DNA from: Shinella granuli
GTDB lineage: Bacteria; Pseudomonadota; Alphaproteobacteria; Rhizobiales; Rhizobiaceae
Assembly: GCF_004341885.1 (NCBI RefSeq)
Contig: NZ_SLVX01000002.1
Span: 496,001-560,000 of the forward strand
Length of the DNA stretch: 64,000 nucleotides
Direction of reading: 5' to 3'
Shown piece after piece: positions 47,665 to 56,994 of this stretch. The translations under genes were made by a program, and so were the position numbers. Under the pieces are notes generated by a model. The model did no database searches. It saw only the letters and a list, made by a program, of their open reading frames with translations, and was not told where the DNA came from. Numbering within the stretch: position 1 is the stretch's first letter; each line of letters opens with the position of its first letter.

Positions 47665-48198
47665 ATGTCTCGTATCGGTAAGAAGCCCGTTCCGGTTCCC
47701 GCTGGTGTCACCGCGACCGTCGATGGTCAGAAGGTCACCGCGAAGGGCCCGAAGGGCGAACTGTTCTTCGTCGCGAACGACGAAGTTTCGGTGAAGCTCG
47801 AAGACAACTCTGTTGTCGTTCAGCCGGTCAACGACTCGAAGGACGCTCGTTCCAAGTGGGGCATGTCCCGCACGATGGTCGAGAACATCTTCAAGGGCGT
47901 CAAGGACGGCTACGAGCGCAAGCTCGAAATCAACGGCGTCGGTTACCGCGCGTCGCTCCAGGGCAAGAACCTGCAGCTGGCACTCGGCTTCAGCCACGAC
48001 GTGGTCTACCAGACGCCGGAAGGCATCTCGATCGCTGTTCCGAAGCCGACGGAAATCATCGTTTCCGGCATCAACAAGCAGCAGGTCGGCCAGGTCGCAG
48101 CGGAAATCCGCGAATACCGTGGCCCCGAGCCCTACAAGGGCAAGGGCGTCAAGTATGCCGAAGAGCGGATTGTCCGCAAAGAAGGCAAGAAGAAGTAA
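47665..48198 (+). CDS. rplF: 50S ribosomal protein L6
   Basis: A 177-residue two-domain protein by the sarcin-ricin loop ([21 protein letters not shown] start, [24 protein letters not shown] end). Length and motifs are standard. Confidence 0.98.
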   Translation: MSRIGKKPVPVPAGVTATVDGQKVTAKGPKGELFFVANDEVSVKLEDNSVVVQPVNDSKDARSKWGMSRTMVENIFKGVKDGYERKLEINGVGYRASLQGKNLQLALGFSHDVVYQTPEGISIAVPKPTEIIVSGINKQQVGQVAAEIREYRGPEPYKGKGVKYAEERIVRKEGKKK

Positions 48199-48210
48199 GG
48201 ATCACGCGAA

Positions 48211-48573
48211 ATGGCTAGCAGGAAAGAAGCTCTCCAGCGCCGCGCCAACCGCGTGCGCCGTTCCATCAAGGCGGTCGCCAATGGCCGTCCGCGCCTGTCG
48301 GTTCATCGCTCGTCGAAGAACATCTACGTACAGGTCATCGATGACGTGGCCGGTAAGACGCTTGCGTCCGCCTCCACGCTCGACACCGATCTGCGCTCGT
48401 CTTTGAAGACGGGCGCCGACACGGCAGCAGCCGCTGCCGTCGGCAAGCTCATCGCCGAGCGTGCCGTCAAGGCAGGCGTCAAGGAGGTCGTTTTCGACCG
48501 TGGCGCCTTCATCTATCACGGCCGCATCAAGGCTCTCGCCGAAGCTGCCCGTGAAGGTGGTCTGAACTTCTGA
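48211..48573 (+). CDS. rplR: 50S ribosomal protein L18
   Basis: A 120-residue 5S rRNA-binding protein with a basic N-terminal tail ([17 protein letters not shown]) and the C-terminal [25 protein letters not shown] core. A 127-nt gap separates it from rpsE, wider than elsewhere in the operon. Confidence 0.98.
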   Translation: MASRKEALQRRANRVRRSIKAVANGRPRLSVHRSSKNIYVQVIDDVAGKTLASASTLDTDLRSSLKTGADTAAAAAVGKLIAERAVKAGVKEVVFDRGAFIYHGRIKALAEAAREGGLNF

Positions 48574-48700
48574 TCATTCGGCCGGGCGCCTGGTGCGCCC
48601 CGCCGATCCTCAGCAGGGTATCGGTCGCTTCCATTGCTGAAATGGGGGCGACTTTCGTCAATCTGCCGATTGCACCCGGAAAAGAAAAAGGAAAAGGACA

Positions 48701-49267
48701 ATGGCACAGGAAAAGCGCGGTCGCGATGACCGCCAGAACCGCGAAGAGCGCGACAGCGAGTTTGTCGACAAGCTCGTCGCGATCAACCGCGTCGCGAAGG
48801 TCGTCAAGGGCGGCCGTCGTTTCGGTTTTGCAGCGCTCGTCGTCGTCGGCGACCAGAAGGGCCGCGTCGGCTTCGGCCACGGCAAGGCACGTGAAGTTCC
48901 GGAAGCGATCCGGAAGGCCACGGAAGCCGCCAAGCGCGACCTGATCTTCGTTCCGCTGCGCTCCGGCCGCACGCTGCACCACGACGTGCACGGCCGCCAC
49001 GGCGCCGGCAAGGTTCTGCTTCGCTCGGCCAAGGCCGGTACCGGTATCATCGCGGGTGGCCCGATGCGCGCCGTCTTCGAAACGCTCGGCGTTCATGACG
49101 TCGTCGCCAAGTCGACCGGCTCCTCGAACCCGTACAACATGATCCGTGCGACGTTCGACGCTCTCAAGAGCCAGATGCACCCGAAGGACATCGCGGCACA
49201 GCGCGGCATGAAGTACGCCACGCTGCAGGCCCGTCGTGCGTCCGCCGGCGTCGCTTCCGAAGAATAA
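48701..49267 (+). CDS. rpsE: 30S ribosomal protein S5
   Basis: A 188-residue protein at the mRNA entry channel and decoding site. A short charged N-terminal extension precedes the double-stranded RNA-binding fold ([30 protein letters not shown]). The spectinomycin-loop region (KVVKGG) shows no deletion. Confidence 0.98.
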   Translation: MAQEKRGRDDRQNREERDSEFVDKLVAINRVAKVVKGGRRFGFAALVVVGDQKGRVGFGHGKAREVPEAIRKATEAAKRDLIFVPLRSGRTLHHDVHGRHGAGKVLLRSAKAGTGIIAGGPMRAVFETLGVHDVVAKSTGSSNPYNMIRATFDALKSQMHPKDIAAQRGMKYATLQARRASAGVASEE

Positions 49268-49280
49268 GGAGCTGTGAGCC

Positions 49281-49484
49281 ATGGCTAAGAAAGAAACCGC
49301 AACCAAGATGGTGACTGTCGAGCAGATCGGCAGCCCCATCCGCCGTCCGGCCATCCAGCGCGCAACGCTGGTCGGCCTGGGCCTCAACAAGATGCATCGG
49401 GTTCGCACGCTGGAAGACACCCCGTCTGTCCGCGGCATGATCCGTGCCGTCCAGCACCTCGTTCGCGTCGTCGAAGAGAAGTGA
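49281..49484 (+). CDS. rpmD: 50S ribosomal protein L30
   Basis: A 67-residue protein ([27 protein letters not shown], then [15 protein letters not shown]). The N-terminus is about six residues longer than the E. coli form. 13 nt after rpsE. Confidence 0.97.
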   Translation: MAKKETATKMVTVEQIGSPIRRPAIQRATLVGLGLNKMHRVRTLEDTPSVRGMIRAVQHLVRVVEEK

Positions 49485-49495
49485 GGGGATAGATC

Positions 49496-49975
49496 ATGAA
49501 ACTCAACGAAATCAAGGACAACGAAGGCTCCTCGAAGAACCGCAAGCGCGTCGGCCGCGGTATCGGTTCTGGCAAGGGCAAGACCGGTGGTCGCGGTGTC
49601 AAGGGTCAGAAGGCCCGTTCCGGCGTCGCCATCAACGGCTTCGAAGGCGGTCAGATGCCCATCTACCGTCGCCTGCCGAAGCGCGGCTTCAACAACATCT
49701 TCGCATCCGACTTCGTCATCGTGTCCCTGGACCGCGTCCAGAAGGCGATCGATGCCGGCAAGCTCGATGCCAAGGCGACCGTTGATGCAGCCGCCCTCAA
49801 GGCCGCTGGCGTTATCCGCCGCGAGAAGGACGGTGTCCGCATCCTCGCCGACGGCGAACTCAAGGCCAAGGTGGCCTTCGAAGTCGCCGGCGCCTCCAAG
49901 CCGGCGATCGAGAAGATCGAAAAGGCTGGCGGCTCGGTCAAGCTGCTCTCGGCCGCTGCGGAAGCCGCCGAATAA
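49496..49975 (+). CDS. rplO: 50S ribosomal protein L15
   Basis: A 159-residue late assembly protein with a long basic glycine-rich N-terminal part ([26 protein letters not shown]) and a globular C-terminal half. It is the last gene before a strong terminator, so the ribosomal part of the spc operon ends here. Confidence 0.98.
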   Translation: MKLNEIKDNEGSSKNRKRVGRGIGSGKGKTGGRGVKGQKARSGVAINGFEGGQMPIYRRLPKRGFNNIFASDFVIVSLDRVQKAIDAGKLDAKATVDAAALKAAGVIRREKDGVRILADGELKAKVAFEVAGASKPAIEKIEKAGGSVKLLSAAAEAAE

Positions 49976-49987
49976 TTCGACGAAATT

Positions 49988-50019
49988 ATCGCCCGGTGTG
50001 CTTCACACCGGGCGATTTT
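49988..50019 (+). terminator. terminator after rplO
   Basis: A 13-bp perfect stem, ATCGCCCGGTGTG (49988-50000) with CACACCGGGCGAT (50004-50016), CTT loop and TTTT. It separates rplO from secY. Confidence 0.88.
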
Positions 50020-50290
50020 GCTCCCATATGTGAGCCTCACAACGACGGCCGGGATTCTTCTTCCCGCTGTTGTCCGGAATTATAAGCCAGGGTGAGGCCG
50101 GGATTGCTTGACAATCCGCGTTTCAACCGGTTTAGGCTCCATCCGCCCGCTTTGCTGCACCGGCAGAGGGGCAAGACCAATTTCAGCATGGTCCATCGGT
50201 CCGAGGAGGGGCGAGGGGGCGTGCCAACGGATCAGCCAATCCGGACCTGGCCGGGCTCCCCGCCGCCGGATCGGCTTCGCGGAGAAATGC
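50020..50290. other. secY upstream region
   Basis: 271 nt between the rplO terminator and secY. It holds a strong promoter at 50108-50136, leaving a 5' UTR of about 145 nt. No gene is supported, although the secY frame is open through most of it. Confidence 0.6.
50108..50136 (+). promoter_or_regulatory. promoter of secY-adk
   Basis: TTGACA (50108-50113), 17-bp spacer, TTTAGG (50131-50136). The perfect -35 and ideal spacing, right after a terminator, indicate independent transcription of secY-adk. Confidence 0.75.
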
Positions 50291-51631
50291 ATGGCTTCGG
50301 CAGCGGAACAACTTGCCTCTAATCTCAACTTCTCGACTTTCGCCAAGGCGGAAGATCTGAAGAAGCGTCTCTGGTTCACGCTGGGCGCGCTGCTCGTCTA
50401 TCGCCTCGGCACCTATATCCCCTTGCCGGGCCTCAACCCCGAAGCCTTCGCGCAGGCCTTCCGCGGCCAGTCGGGCGGCATTCTCGGCCTCTTCAACATG
50501 TTCTCCGGCGGCGCCGTCGAGCGCATGGCGATCTTCGCGCTCGGCATCATGCCGTATATCTCCGCCTCGATCATCGTGCAGCTCATGACCTCGGTCGTTC
50601 CCTCGCTGGAACAGTTGAAGAAGGAAGGCGAGCAGGGCCGCAAGATCATCAACCAGTACACCCGCTACGGCACGGTGCTGCTCGGCACGCTGCAGGCCTA
50701 CGGCATCGCGGTCGGCCTTGAGAGCGGGGCAGGGCTGGTCAACGATCCGGGCTGGTTCTTCCGCATCTCCACCGTCATCTCGCTGCTCGGCGGCACCATG
50801 TTCCTGATGTGGCTGGGTGAGCAGATCACCTCGCGCGGCATCGGCAACGGCATCTCGCTGATCATCTTCGCCGGCATCGTCGCCGCCCTGCCGAGCGCAC
50901 TCGCCGGCACGCTGGAACTCAGCCGCACGGGCGCCCTTTCGATCGGCGTGGTCATCGCCGTCGTGGTCATGGCCATTGGCGTCATCGCGCTCATCGTCTT
51001 CGTCGAGCGGGCCCAGCGCCGGCTTCTGATCCAGTATCCGAAGCGACAGGTCGGCAACCGCATGTTCCAGGGCGACACCTCGCACCTGCCGCTGAAGCTC
51101 AACACCGCGGGCGTCATCCCGGCGATCTTCGCCTCCTCGCTGCTGCTGCTGCCGGCAACGCTGGCAGGCTTCTCGAACACGGCCGAGCTGCCCTCCTGGG
51201 CAACGATGATCATCGCCGCCCTCGGCCACGGCCAGCCGCTCTACATGCTGCTCTATGCGGGCATGATCGCCTTCTTCGCCTTCTTCTACACGGCCATCGT
51301 CTTCAATCCGAAGGACACGGCCGACAATCTGAAGAAGCATGGCGGTTTCATTCCGGGCATCCGTCCGGGCGAGCGCACCGCCGAATATATCGATTACGTG
51401 CTGACCCGCATCACGGTCATCGGCGCGCTCTATCTTGTCTTCGTCTGTATCCTTCCCGAAATTCTCATCGCGCAGACCGGGGTGCCATTCTACCTTGGTG
51501 GTACGTCGCTTTTGATTGTTGTCAGCGTGACCTTGGATACTGTAGCACAGATACAGGGCCACCTGATTGCTCAGCAGTATGAGGGGCTGATCAAGAAGTC
51601 GAAGCTGCGTGGAGGTAAGAGGGGACGATGA
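50291..51631 (+). CDS. secY: protein translocase subunit SecY
   Basis: A 446-residue inner-membrane channel subunit with ten predicted helices. It has [36 protein letters not shown] start, a plug-helix region ([17 protein letters not shown]), the cytosolic C4/C5 loops and a C-terminal [12 protein letters not shown] tail. ATG 50291 follows GGAGAAATGC; the upstream open frame is non-homologous. It ends overlapping adk by 4 nt. Confidence 0.98.
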   Translation: MASAAEQLASNLNFSTFAKAEDLKKRLWFTLGALLVYRLGTYIPLPGLNPEAFAQAFRGQSGGILGLFNMFSGGAVERMAIFALGIMPYISASIIVQLMTSVVPSLEQLKKEGEQGRKIINQYTRYGTVLLGTLQAYGIAVGLESGAGLVNDPGWFFRISTVISLLGGTMFLMWLGEQITSRGIGNGISLIIFAGIVAALPSALAGTLELSRTGALSIGVVIAVVVMAIGVIALIVFVERAQRRLLIQYPKRQVGNRMFQGDTSHLPLKLNTAGVIPAIFASSLLLLPATLAGFSNTAELPSWATMIIAALGHGQPLYMLLYAGMIAFFAFFYTAIVFNPKDTADNLKKHGGFIPGIRPGERTAEYIDYVLTRITVIGALYLVFVCILPEILIAQTGVPFYLGGTSLLIVVSVTLDTVAQIQGHLIAQQYEGLIKKSKLRGGKRGR

Positions 51632-52212
51632 GACTGATTTTTCTGGGACCGCCGGGTGCTGGCAAGGGGACACAGGCCAAGCTCCTGACGGAGAAGCACG
51701 GTATTCCGCAGCTCTCCACGGGTGACATGCTGCGGGCGGCCGTCGCCGCCGGCACCGATGTCGGCAAGCGCGCCAAGGCCGTCATGGATGCCGGCCAGCT
51801 CGTCTCCGACGCCATCGTGAACGAGATCGTGTCCGACCGAATCGGCGAGGCCGACTGTGCCAGGGGCTTCATCCTCGACGGTTACCCGCGCACGGTTCCG
51901 CAGGCCGAAGCCCTCGACCGGATCCTCGCCGGCAAGGGCCTCTCGCTCGATGCCGTGATCGAACTGAAGGTCGACGAGGATGCGCTGGTCAAGCGCATGG
52001 AGACCCGCGTGGCCGAGACGATCGCCGCGGGCGGCACCGTCCGCTCCGACGACAATCCGGAAGCCTTCAAGCGTCGCTTGACGGAATACCGCGAAAAGAC
52101 CGCGCCGCTGTCGAACTACTACGCTTCGACCGGCAAGCTCCAGACGGTCGACGGCATGGCCAATGTCGACAAGGTGACCGCGGAGATCGCCGGAATCCTG
52201 GAGAACGCCTGA
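51628..52212 (+). CDS. adk: adenylate kinase
   Basis: A 194-residue short-form enzyme (ATP + AMP = 2 ADP). P-loop [10 protein letters not shown] at the N-terminus, AMP site [11 protein letters not shown], and DGYPRT. The LID is short, lacking the 27-residue zinc-finger insertion of long forms. ATGA overlap with secY shows translational coupling. Confidence 0.98.
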   Translation: MRLIFLGPPGAGKGTQAKLLTEKHGIPQLSTGDMLRAAVAAGTDVGKRAKAVMDAGQLVSDAIVNEIVSDRIGEADCARGFILDGYPRTVPQAEALDRILAGKGLSLDAVIELKVDEDALVKRMETRVAETIAAGGTVRSDDNPEAFKRRLTEYREKTAPLSNYYASTGKLQTVDGMANVDKVTAEIAGILENA

Positions 52213-52240
52213 GATCAGGCGAAAAAGGACCGGCCGGGAG

Positions 52241-52269
52241 TTGACTTTTTCGGCCGATTCCCCTTATGA
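52241..52269 (+). promoter_or_regulatory. promoter of the alpha operon
   Basis: TTGACT (52241-52246), 17-bp spacer, TTATGA (52264-52269), 172 nt ahead of rpsM. Confidence 0.65.
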
Positions 52270-52440
52270 CAGCGCCAACTCGCGACACACCATTGCGATC
52301 GGCGCGGATTTCAGAAGAACGAAGTCCGGGTGCGGTCGTTTTCGACATGTCCCGAACCTCAATTGAACAGCGGCCTTCTCGGTCGTATCGAATGAAGAAG
52401 ACCACTTGCCGGATGGCAACTGGAAGCAAGGAGAACAGGC

Positions 52441-52809
52441 GTGGCACGTATCGCTGGCGTCAACATCCCGACTGCAAAACGCGTCGTCATCGCGCTGCGT
52501 TACATTCACGGGATCGGCCCGAAGTTTGCACAGGAAATCATCGAGAAGGTCGGTATCCCGGCCGATCGTCGCGTTCACCAGCTCACGGACGCAGAAATCC
52601 TGCAGATCCGCGAAGCCATCGACCGCGACTACCAGGTCGAAGGCGACCTGCGTCGCGAAACCTCGATGAACATCAAGCGTCTCATGGACCTCGGTTGCTA
52701 CCGTGGCCTGCGTCACCGCCGTGGCCTTCCGGTCCGCGGCCAGCGCACGCACACCAATGCCCGCACCCGCAAGGGCCCGGCAAAGGCCATCGCAGGCAAG
52801 AAGAAGTAA
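52441..52809 (+). CDS. rpsM: 30S ribosomal protein S13
   Basis: A 122-residue head protein forming bridges B1a/B1b ([26 protein letters not shown] start, [22 protein letters not shown] and a Lys-rich tail that touches the P-site tRNA). It begins with GTG 52441, preceded by AAGGAGAACAGGC. First gene of the alpha operon; infA and rpmJ are not between adk and rpsM, unlike in E. coli. Confidence 0.98.
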   Translation: MARIAGVNIPTAKRVVIALRYIHGIGPKFAQEIIEKVGIPADRRVHQLTDAEILQIREAIDRDYQVEGDLRRETSMNIKRLMDLGCYRGLRHRRGLPVRGQRTHTNARTRKGPAKAIAGKKK

Positions 52810-52898
52810 TTTCCCGGAAACGGGGAACGGGAGGCTGGCGCGCCGCGCCGGCCTCTTTTGAGTTTCGAGCGGGGCCTTGCCTTTCATCTGGCCAGGGT

Positions 52899-52940
52899 CC
52901 CGGTCGGTGGAGCTGCTGGCACTACGGCAGTGACGATATC
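52899..52940 (+). repeat. direct repeat copy 1 with hairpin (rpsM-rpsK interval)
   Basis: The 42-nt copy is about 86% identical to copy 2 at 52999-53042. It contains the hairpin CTGC (52913-52916), 10-nt loop TGGCACTACG, GCAG (52927-52930). The second stem pair is T-A here and C-G in copy 2. Confidence 0.75.
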
Positions 52941-52998
52941 GCCGCACGCATCGCCTTTCTGGGCATGCGTGCACATTACTGTTCAGGACAGGGGTTCG

Positions 52999-53042
52999 CC
53001 CCGGTCCGGTGGAGCCGCTGGCATTACGGCGGTGTCGAGATC
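52999..53042 (+). repeat. direct repeat copy 2 with hairpin (rpsM-rpsK interval)
   Basis: It contains the hairpin CCGC (53015-53018), 10-nt loop TGGCATTACG, GCGG (53029-53032). It ends 16 nt before the rpsK start, so it overlaps the translation initiation region. Confidence 0.75.
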
Positions 53043-53058
53043 AACGAAAGGACTATCC

Positions 53059-53448
53059 ATGGCCAAGGAAGCCGCACGCGTCCGCCGTCGCGAACGCAAG
53101 AACATCACCTCGGGTGTTGCTCACGTCAACTCTTCGTTCAACAACACGATGATCACCATCACCGACGCACAGGGCAACGCCATTGCCTGGTCGTCGGCCG
53201 GTGCGAAGGGCTTCAAGGGTTCGCGCAAGTCGACCCCGTTCGCTGCCCAGATCGCTGCCGAAGACTGCGCCAAGAAGGCCCAGGAACACGGCATGAAGTC
53301 GCTGGAAGTCGAAGTCTGCGGTCCGGGTTCCGGCCGTGAATCGGCTCTGCGCGCCCTCCAGGCTGCCGGCTTCATGATCACGTCCATCCGCGACGTGACC
53401 CCGATCCCGCACAACGGTTGCCGTCCGCGCAAGAAGCGCCGCGTCTGA
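53059..53448 (+). CDS. rpsK: 30S ribosomal protein S11
   Basis: A 129-residue platform protein ([33 protein letters not shown], and the C-terminal [15 protein letters not shown]). ATG 53059 starts [15 protein letters not shown]; the frame is open 67 codons further upstream, but that part reads across the repeat pair. It is preceded by a 249-nt interval, much longer than the 16 nt typical between rpsM and rpsK in other bacteria. Confidence 0.98.
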   Translation: MAKEAARVRRRERKNITSGVAHVNSSFNNTMITITDAQGNAIAWSSAGAKGFKGSRKSTPFAAQIAAEDCAKKAQEHGMKSLEVEVCGPGSGRESALRALQAAGFMITSIRDVTPIPHNGCRPRKKRRV

Positions 53449-53551
53449 TCATCGCATTCGAATTGCCGTGGAAGCCGGGTGACGGCTTCCGCGGATCTTC
53501 AGGGCTCGGCCGTCACGATTGGATGGTGGCGGCGAACGGAAGGCAAAACAT

Positions 53552-54562
53552 ATGATCCAGAAAAACTGGCAGGAACTGATCAAGCCGAACAAGGTCGAGT
53601 TCACCTCCTCCGGCCGCACCAAGGCAAGCCTTGTTGCCGAGCCGCTGGAGCGTGGCTTCGGCCTGACCCTCGGCAACGCGCTGCGTCGCGTTCTCCTGTC
53701 GTCGCTGCGCGGTGCGGCTGTGACCGCCGTGCAGATCGACGGCGTGCTGCATGAGTTCTCGTCCATCCCGGGCGTCCGGGAAGACGTGACCGACATCGTG
53801 CTCAACATCAAGGAAATCGCCATCAAGATGGATGGCGACGATTCCAAGCGTATGGTCGTGCGCAAGCAGGGGCCGGGCGTCGTGACGGCTGGTGACATCC
53901 AGACGGTCGGCGACATCGAGATCCTGAACCCCAACCATGTGATCTGCACCCTCGACGAGGGCGCCGAAATCCGCATGGAGTTCACGGTCAACAACGGCAA
54001 GGGCTATGTGCCCGCCGACCGTAACCGTTCCGAAGACGCGCCGATTGGCCTCATCCCGGTCGACAGCCTCTACTCGCCGGTCAAGAAAGTGTCCTACAAG
54101 GTGGAAAACACCCGTGAAGGCCAGGTTCTCGACTACGACAAGCTGACGATGACCATCGAGACCGACGGTTCCGTCACCGGCGAAGATGCGATCGCGTTCG
54201 CGGCCCGTATCCTCCAGGACCAGCTCTCGGTCTTCGTCAATTTCGACGAGCCGCAGAAGGAAGCCGAGGAAGATTCGGTTACCGAACTGGCGTTCAACCC
54301 GGCGCTCCTCAAGAAGGTCGACGAACTGGAACTTTCCGTCCGTTCGGCGAACTGCCTGAAGAACGACAACATCGTCTATATCGGCGATCTCATTCAGAAG
54401 ACCGAAGCCGAAATGCTTCGCACTCCGAATTTTGGTCGCAAGTCGCTGAACGAAATCAAGGAAGTTCTCGCTTCCATGGGCCTGCACCTCGGCATGGAAG
54501 TGCCGGCCTGGCCGCCCGAGAACATCGAAGATCTCGCCAAGCGCTACGAAGACCAATATTAA
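53552..54562 (+). CDS. rpoA: DNA-directed RNA polymerase subunit alpha
   Basis: A 336-residue subunit. The N-terminal domain (1-235, with [24 protein letters not shown]) dimerises and assembles beta and beta-prime; the C-terminal domain (about 255-320) contains the UP-element and activator surface ([25 protein letters not shown]). ATG 53552 starts [17 protein letters not shown]. rpsD (S4), which precedes rpoA in E. coli, is absent here. Confidence 0.98.
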   Translation: MIQKNWQELIKPNKVEFTSSGRTKASLVAEPLERGFGLTLGNALRRVLLSSLRGAAVTAVQIDGVLHEFSSIPGVREDVTDIVLNIKEIAIKMDGDDSKRMVVRKQGPGVVTAGDIQTVGDIEILNPNHVICTLDEGAEIRMEFTVNNGKGYVPADRNRSEDAPIGLIPVDSLYSPVKKVSYKVENTREGQVLDYDKLTMTIETDGSVTGEDAIAFAARILQDQLSVFVNFDEPQKEAEEDSVTELAFNPALLKKVDELELSVRSANCLKNDNIVYIGDLIQKTEAEMLRTPNFGRKSLNEIKEVLASMGLHLGMEVPAWPPENIEDLAKRYEDQY

Positions 54563-54606
54563 CCATCAAACGGCAGGCAATAGCCTGCATGTGAAGGAGA
54601 ACCGAG

Positions 54607-55032
54607 ATGCGCCACCAGAATTCCGGTCGCAAACTCAACCGTACCGCCAGCCACCGCAAGGCGATGTTCGCCAACATGGCTGCTTCGCTCATCCAGCATG
54701 AGCAGATCGTCACCACCCTGCCGAAGGCGAAGGAAATTCGCCCGATCGTCGAAAAGCTCGTCACCCTCGGCAAGCGCGGCGACCTGCACGCTCGCCGCCA
54801 GGCGATCTCGCAGATCCGCGACGTTGCCGTCGTTTCGAAGCTGTTCGACGCGATCGCCACGCGCTACGCCAGCCGCAACGGTGGCTACCTGCGCATCATG
54901 AAGGCCGGCTACCGCCACGGCGACAACGCCCCGCTCGCCGTCATCGAGTTCGTCGACCGCGACGTCGATGCCAAGGGCGCAGCCGACAAGGCCCGCGTTG
55001 CTGCTGAAGCAGACGCCGCCGAAGCCGCCTGA
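54607..55032 (+). CDS. rplQ: 50S ribosomal protein L17
   Basis: A 141-residue exit-tunnel protein ([21 protein letters not shown] start, [30 protein letters not shown]). An Ala/Asp-rich tail of about 20 residues follows the core. Last gene of the alpha operon. Confidence 0.98.
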   Translation: MRHQNSGRKLNRTASHRKAMFANMAASLIQHEQIVTTLPKAKEIRPIVEKLVTLGKRGDLHARRQAISQIRDVAVVSKLFDAIATRYASRNGGYLRIMKAGYRHGDNAPLAVIEFVDRDVDAKGAADKARVAAEADAAEAA

Positions 55033-55056
55033 TCCTTTTTCGGGATACGGAATGAG

Positions 55057-55087
55057 AAAGGCCGGGAGAGCGATCTCCCGGCCTTTT
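55057..55087 (+). terminator. terminator of the alpha operon
   Basis: AAAGGCCGGGAGA (55057-55069), GCGA loop, TCTCCCGGCCTTT (55074-55086) and a further T. A 13-bp perfect stem. Confidence 0.93.
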
Positions 55088-55106
55088 CGTTGTGGGCATT
55101 CGGGTG

Positions 55107-55223
55107 CCCCTCATCCCCCTGCCGGGACCTTCTCCCCGTAAACGGGGAGAAGGGGCAGAGCGGCGCGCCCATCGTTCCTCGCCCCCGTTTACGGGGAGAG
55201 GATGCCGGCAGGCAGGTGAGGGG
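55107..55223. repeat. palindromic intergenic element, RIME-like
   Basis: The 117-bp element has inverted ends CCCCTCA-N4-CCTGCCGG (55107-55125) and CCGGCAGG-N4-TGAGGGG (55205-55223). Inside is a 12-bp perfect hairpin CCTTCTCCCCGT/ACGGGGAGAAGG (55128-55153) and a second CCCCGTTTACGGGG core at about 55183-55197. Repeats of this style (RIME elements) are known from Rhizobium intergenic regions. It fills the space from the rplQ terminator to the msrQ stop codon exactly. Confidence 0.75.
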
Positions 55224-55859
55224 CTATGCCCGATTGAACTGCGGCCTGCCGTCGTCGCGGCGTTTCCAGCGATTGAAGCGCGGGCGTATCGGACGCCACA
55301 GCAGCAGGAGGATGACGAGGCCGATATAGGTCCACGGCTCCGGCCCGACGACCTTCACCGACATCGCGAAATGCAGCGCGCCGGCGGCGGCGATGACATA
55401 GACGAGCCGGTGCAGCTTCACCCAGCGCGGCCCGAGCCGGCGGATCGACCAGGCATTGGAGGTCAGCGCCAGCGGGATGAGCAACACGAAGGCGGCCATG
55501 CCGATGGTGATGAAGGGCCGTTTGGCGATGTCGGCGAGGATTGCCGGAAAATTCAGGTACTGGTCGAGCAGCATGTAGGTCAGGAAATGCATCAGCACGT
55601 ACCAGAAGGCGAGAAGCCCGAGCGCCCGGCGGTAGCGGATCCAGTTGATGCCCAAAAGATCGCGGATCGGCGTGATGGCGAGCGTGGCGACGAGGAAGCG
55701 CAGCGCCCAGAGGCCGAGCAGGTGCTCGAATTCCTTGACCGGATTGCCGGGCAGGCGGCCCGTCGCGCCGAGCCAGAAACCCCAGGCCGCCGGCACGAGG
55801 CCGACGGCGTAGAGCAGCCAGATCGAGGCGGCATGGTATTTGCGGGGCAGGGTGAGCAT
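55224..55859 (-). CDS. msrQ: heme-binding membrane subunit MsrQ
   Basis: A 211-residue inner-membrane protein with about six helices and conserved membrane His residues (EFEHLLG, LMHFLTYML, KLHRLVYV, ALHFAMSV) that bind heme. It passes electrons from the respiratory chain or flavin reductase to MsrP. It starts on the last base of the msrP stop (TGATG), so translation is coupled. Confidence 0.95.
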   Translation of the reverse strand: MLTLPRKYHAASIWLLYAVGLVPAAWGFWLGATGRLPGNPVKEFEHLLGLWALRFLVATLAITPIRDLLGINWIRYRRALGLLAFWYVLMHFLTYMLLDQYLNFPAILADIAKRPFITIGMAAFVLLIPLALTSNAWSIRRLGPRWVKLHRLVYVIAAAGALHFAMSVKVVGPEPWTYIGLVILLLLWRPIRPRFNRWKRRDDGRPQFNRA

Positions 55860-56800
55860 CAGTAGTTCGCCCTGAGGTCCATGCCGCTATAGAGGCCGGC
55901 GACGTCTTCCGCATAGCCGTTGAAGGGCAAAGTCGGTCGGCGGTTGGCGCCGAAGAAGCCGCCTTCGCCGATGCGGTTCTCGCTCGCCTGGCTCCAGCGC
56001 GGATGGTCGACCTCCGGATTCACATTGGCGTAGAAGCCGTATTCGCCGGGCGCGGTGAGGTTCCAGGTGGAGGGCGGCTGCCTGTCGGTGAGCGTGATCC
56101 TGACGATCGACTTGATGCCCTTGAAGCCGTATTTCCATGGCACGACGAGGCGGATCGGCGCGCCGTTCTGGTTCGGCAGCGTCTTGCCGTAGACGCCGAC
56201 GGACAGGATCGTCAGCGGATGGCGCGCCTCGTCGAGCCTGAGGCCCTCGACATAGGGCCAGGACAACGACTGGAAATAGCCGGACTGGCCGGGCATTTCC
56301 TCCGGCCTGACGATGGTTTCGAAGGCGACATATTTCGCGTCGCCCAACGGCTCCACCTTGTCGAGCAGGCTGGCGAGCGGAAAGCCGACCCAGGGGATGA
56401 CCATCGACCAGGCCTCCACGCAGCGCATGCGGTAGACCCGCTCCTCCAGCGGCAGGGCCATCAGCTCTTCCAGCCCGAATTCCTTCGGCTTGCCGACGAG
56501 CCCGTCGACCTTCACCGTCCAGGGTGTCGGCCGGAACTTTTCCGAATTGGCGATCGGGTCGCCCTTGCCCATGCCGAATTCATAGAAATTGTTGTAGCTG
56601 GTCACGTCCTTTTCAGGCGTCAGCGCCTCGTCCACCGCGTAGGTCGATTTCGCCGCCTTCAGGGCTTCCGCGAAAGCGGGCGTCCCCGATGCCAGGAGCG
56701 CACCGCCCGCCGCTGCCGCCAGAAACGAGCGGCGCCCAAGGAAACAGTGTTCCGGCGTGATCTGCGAAGCGGGGATGCGGGGCGGGCGGTAGAGAGACAT
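55859..56800 (-). CDS. msrP: periplasmic protein-methionine-sulfoxide reductase MsrP
   Basis: A 313-residue molybdopterin enzyme that repairs oxidised methionine in periplasmic proteins. A Tat signal ([13 protein letters not shown] 23-24) is followed by the sulfite-oxidase-type molybdopterin fold; C127 in MRCVEAWSM is the Mo ligand. ATG 56800 is favoured; a GTG at 56836 would add 12 residues with no better ribosome site. In an operon with msrQ. It is divergent from the DegP-like protease gene, another periplasmic quality-control enzyme. Confidence 0.96.
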   Translation of the reverse strand: MSLYRPPRIPASQITPEHCFLGRRSFLAAAAGGALLASGTPAFAEALKAAKSTYAVDEALTPEKDVTSYNNFYEFGMGKGDPIANSEKFRPTPWTVKVDGLVGKPKEFGLEELMALPLEERVYRMRCVEAWSMVIPWVGFPLASLLDKVEPLGDAKYVAFETIVRPEEMPGQSGYFQSLSWPYVEGLRLDEARHPLTILSVGVYGKTLPNQNGAPIRLVVPWKYGFKGIKSIVRITLTDRQPPSTWNLTAPGEYGFYANVNPEVDHPRWSQASENRIGEGGFFGANRRPTLPFNGYAEDVAGLYSGMDLRANY

Positions 56801-56994
56801 GGCGGGCTCGATCTGTTCGGTTGCTTTGCCTGACACCTACGTAAACGCGGCCCTTGTCGTTTCAACGGCAGCGGAAGATTTGTGGCGACCACATTTTCGT
56901 GCGCGCCGCGTGAGATCGCCGCGATCTCTGCGGTTTGCCTTTTTTCCTGCGAGATCCTATCTGATCGTGACGCAGAAACGAAGGAGACTCGTCC

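Noticed and set aside
50108-50290. secY starting at 50108 with 61 extra residues.
   Set aside because: That start lies on the -35 box of the secY promoter and the extension is not SecY-like.
53059-53448. rpsK starting 67 codons earlier, at 52858.
   Set aside because: The added residues come from the repeat-bearing interval and have no S11 homology; ATG 53059 is the conserved start.
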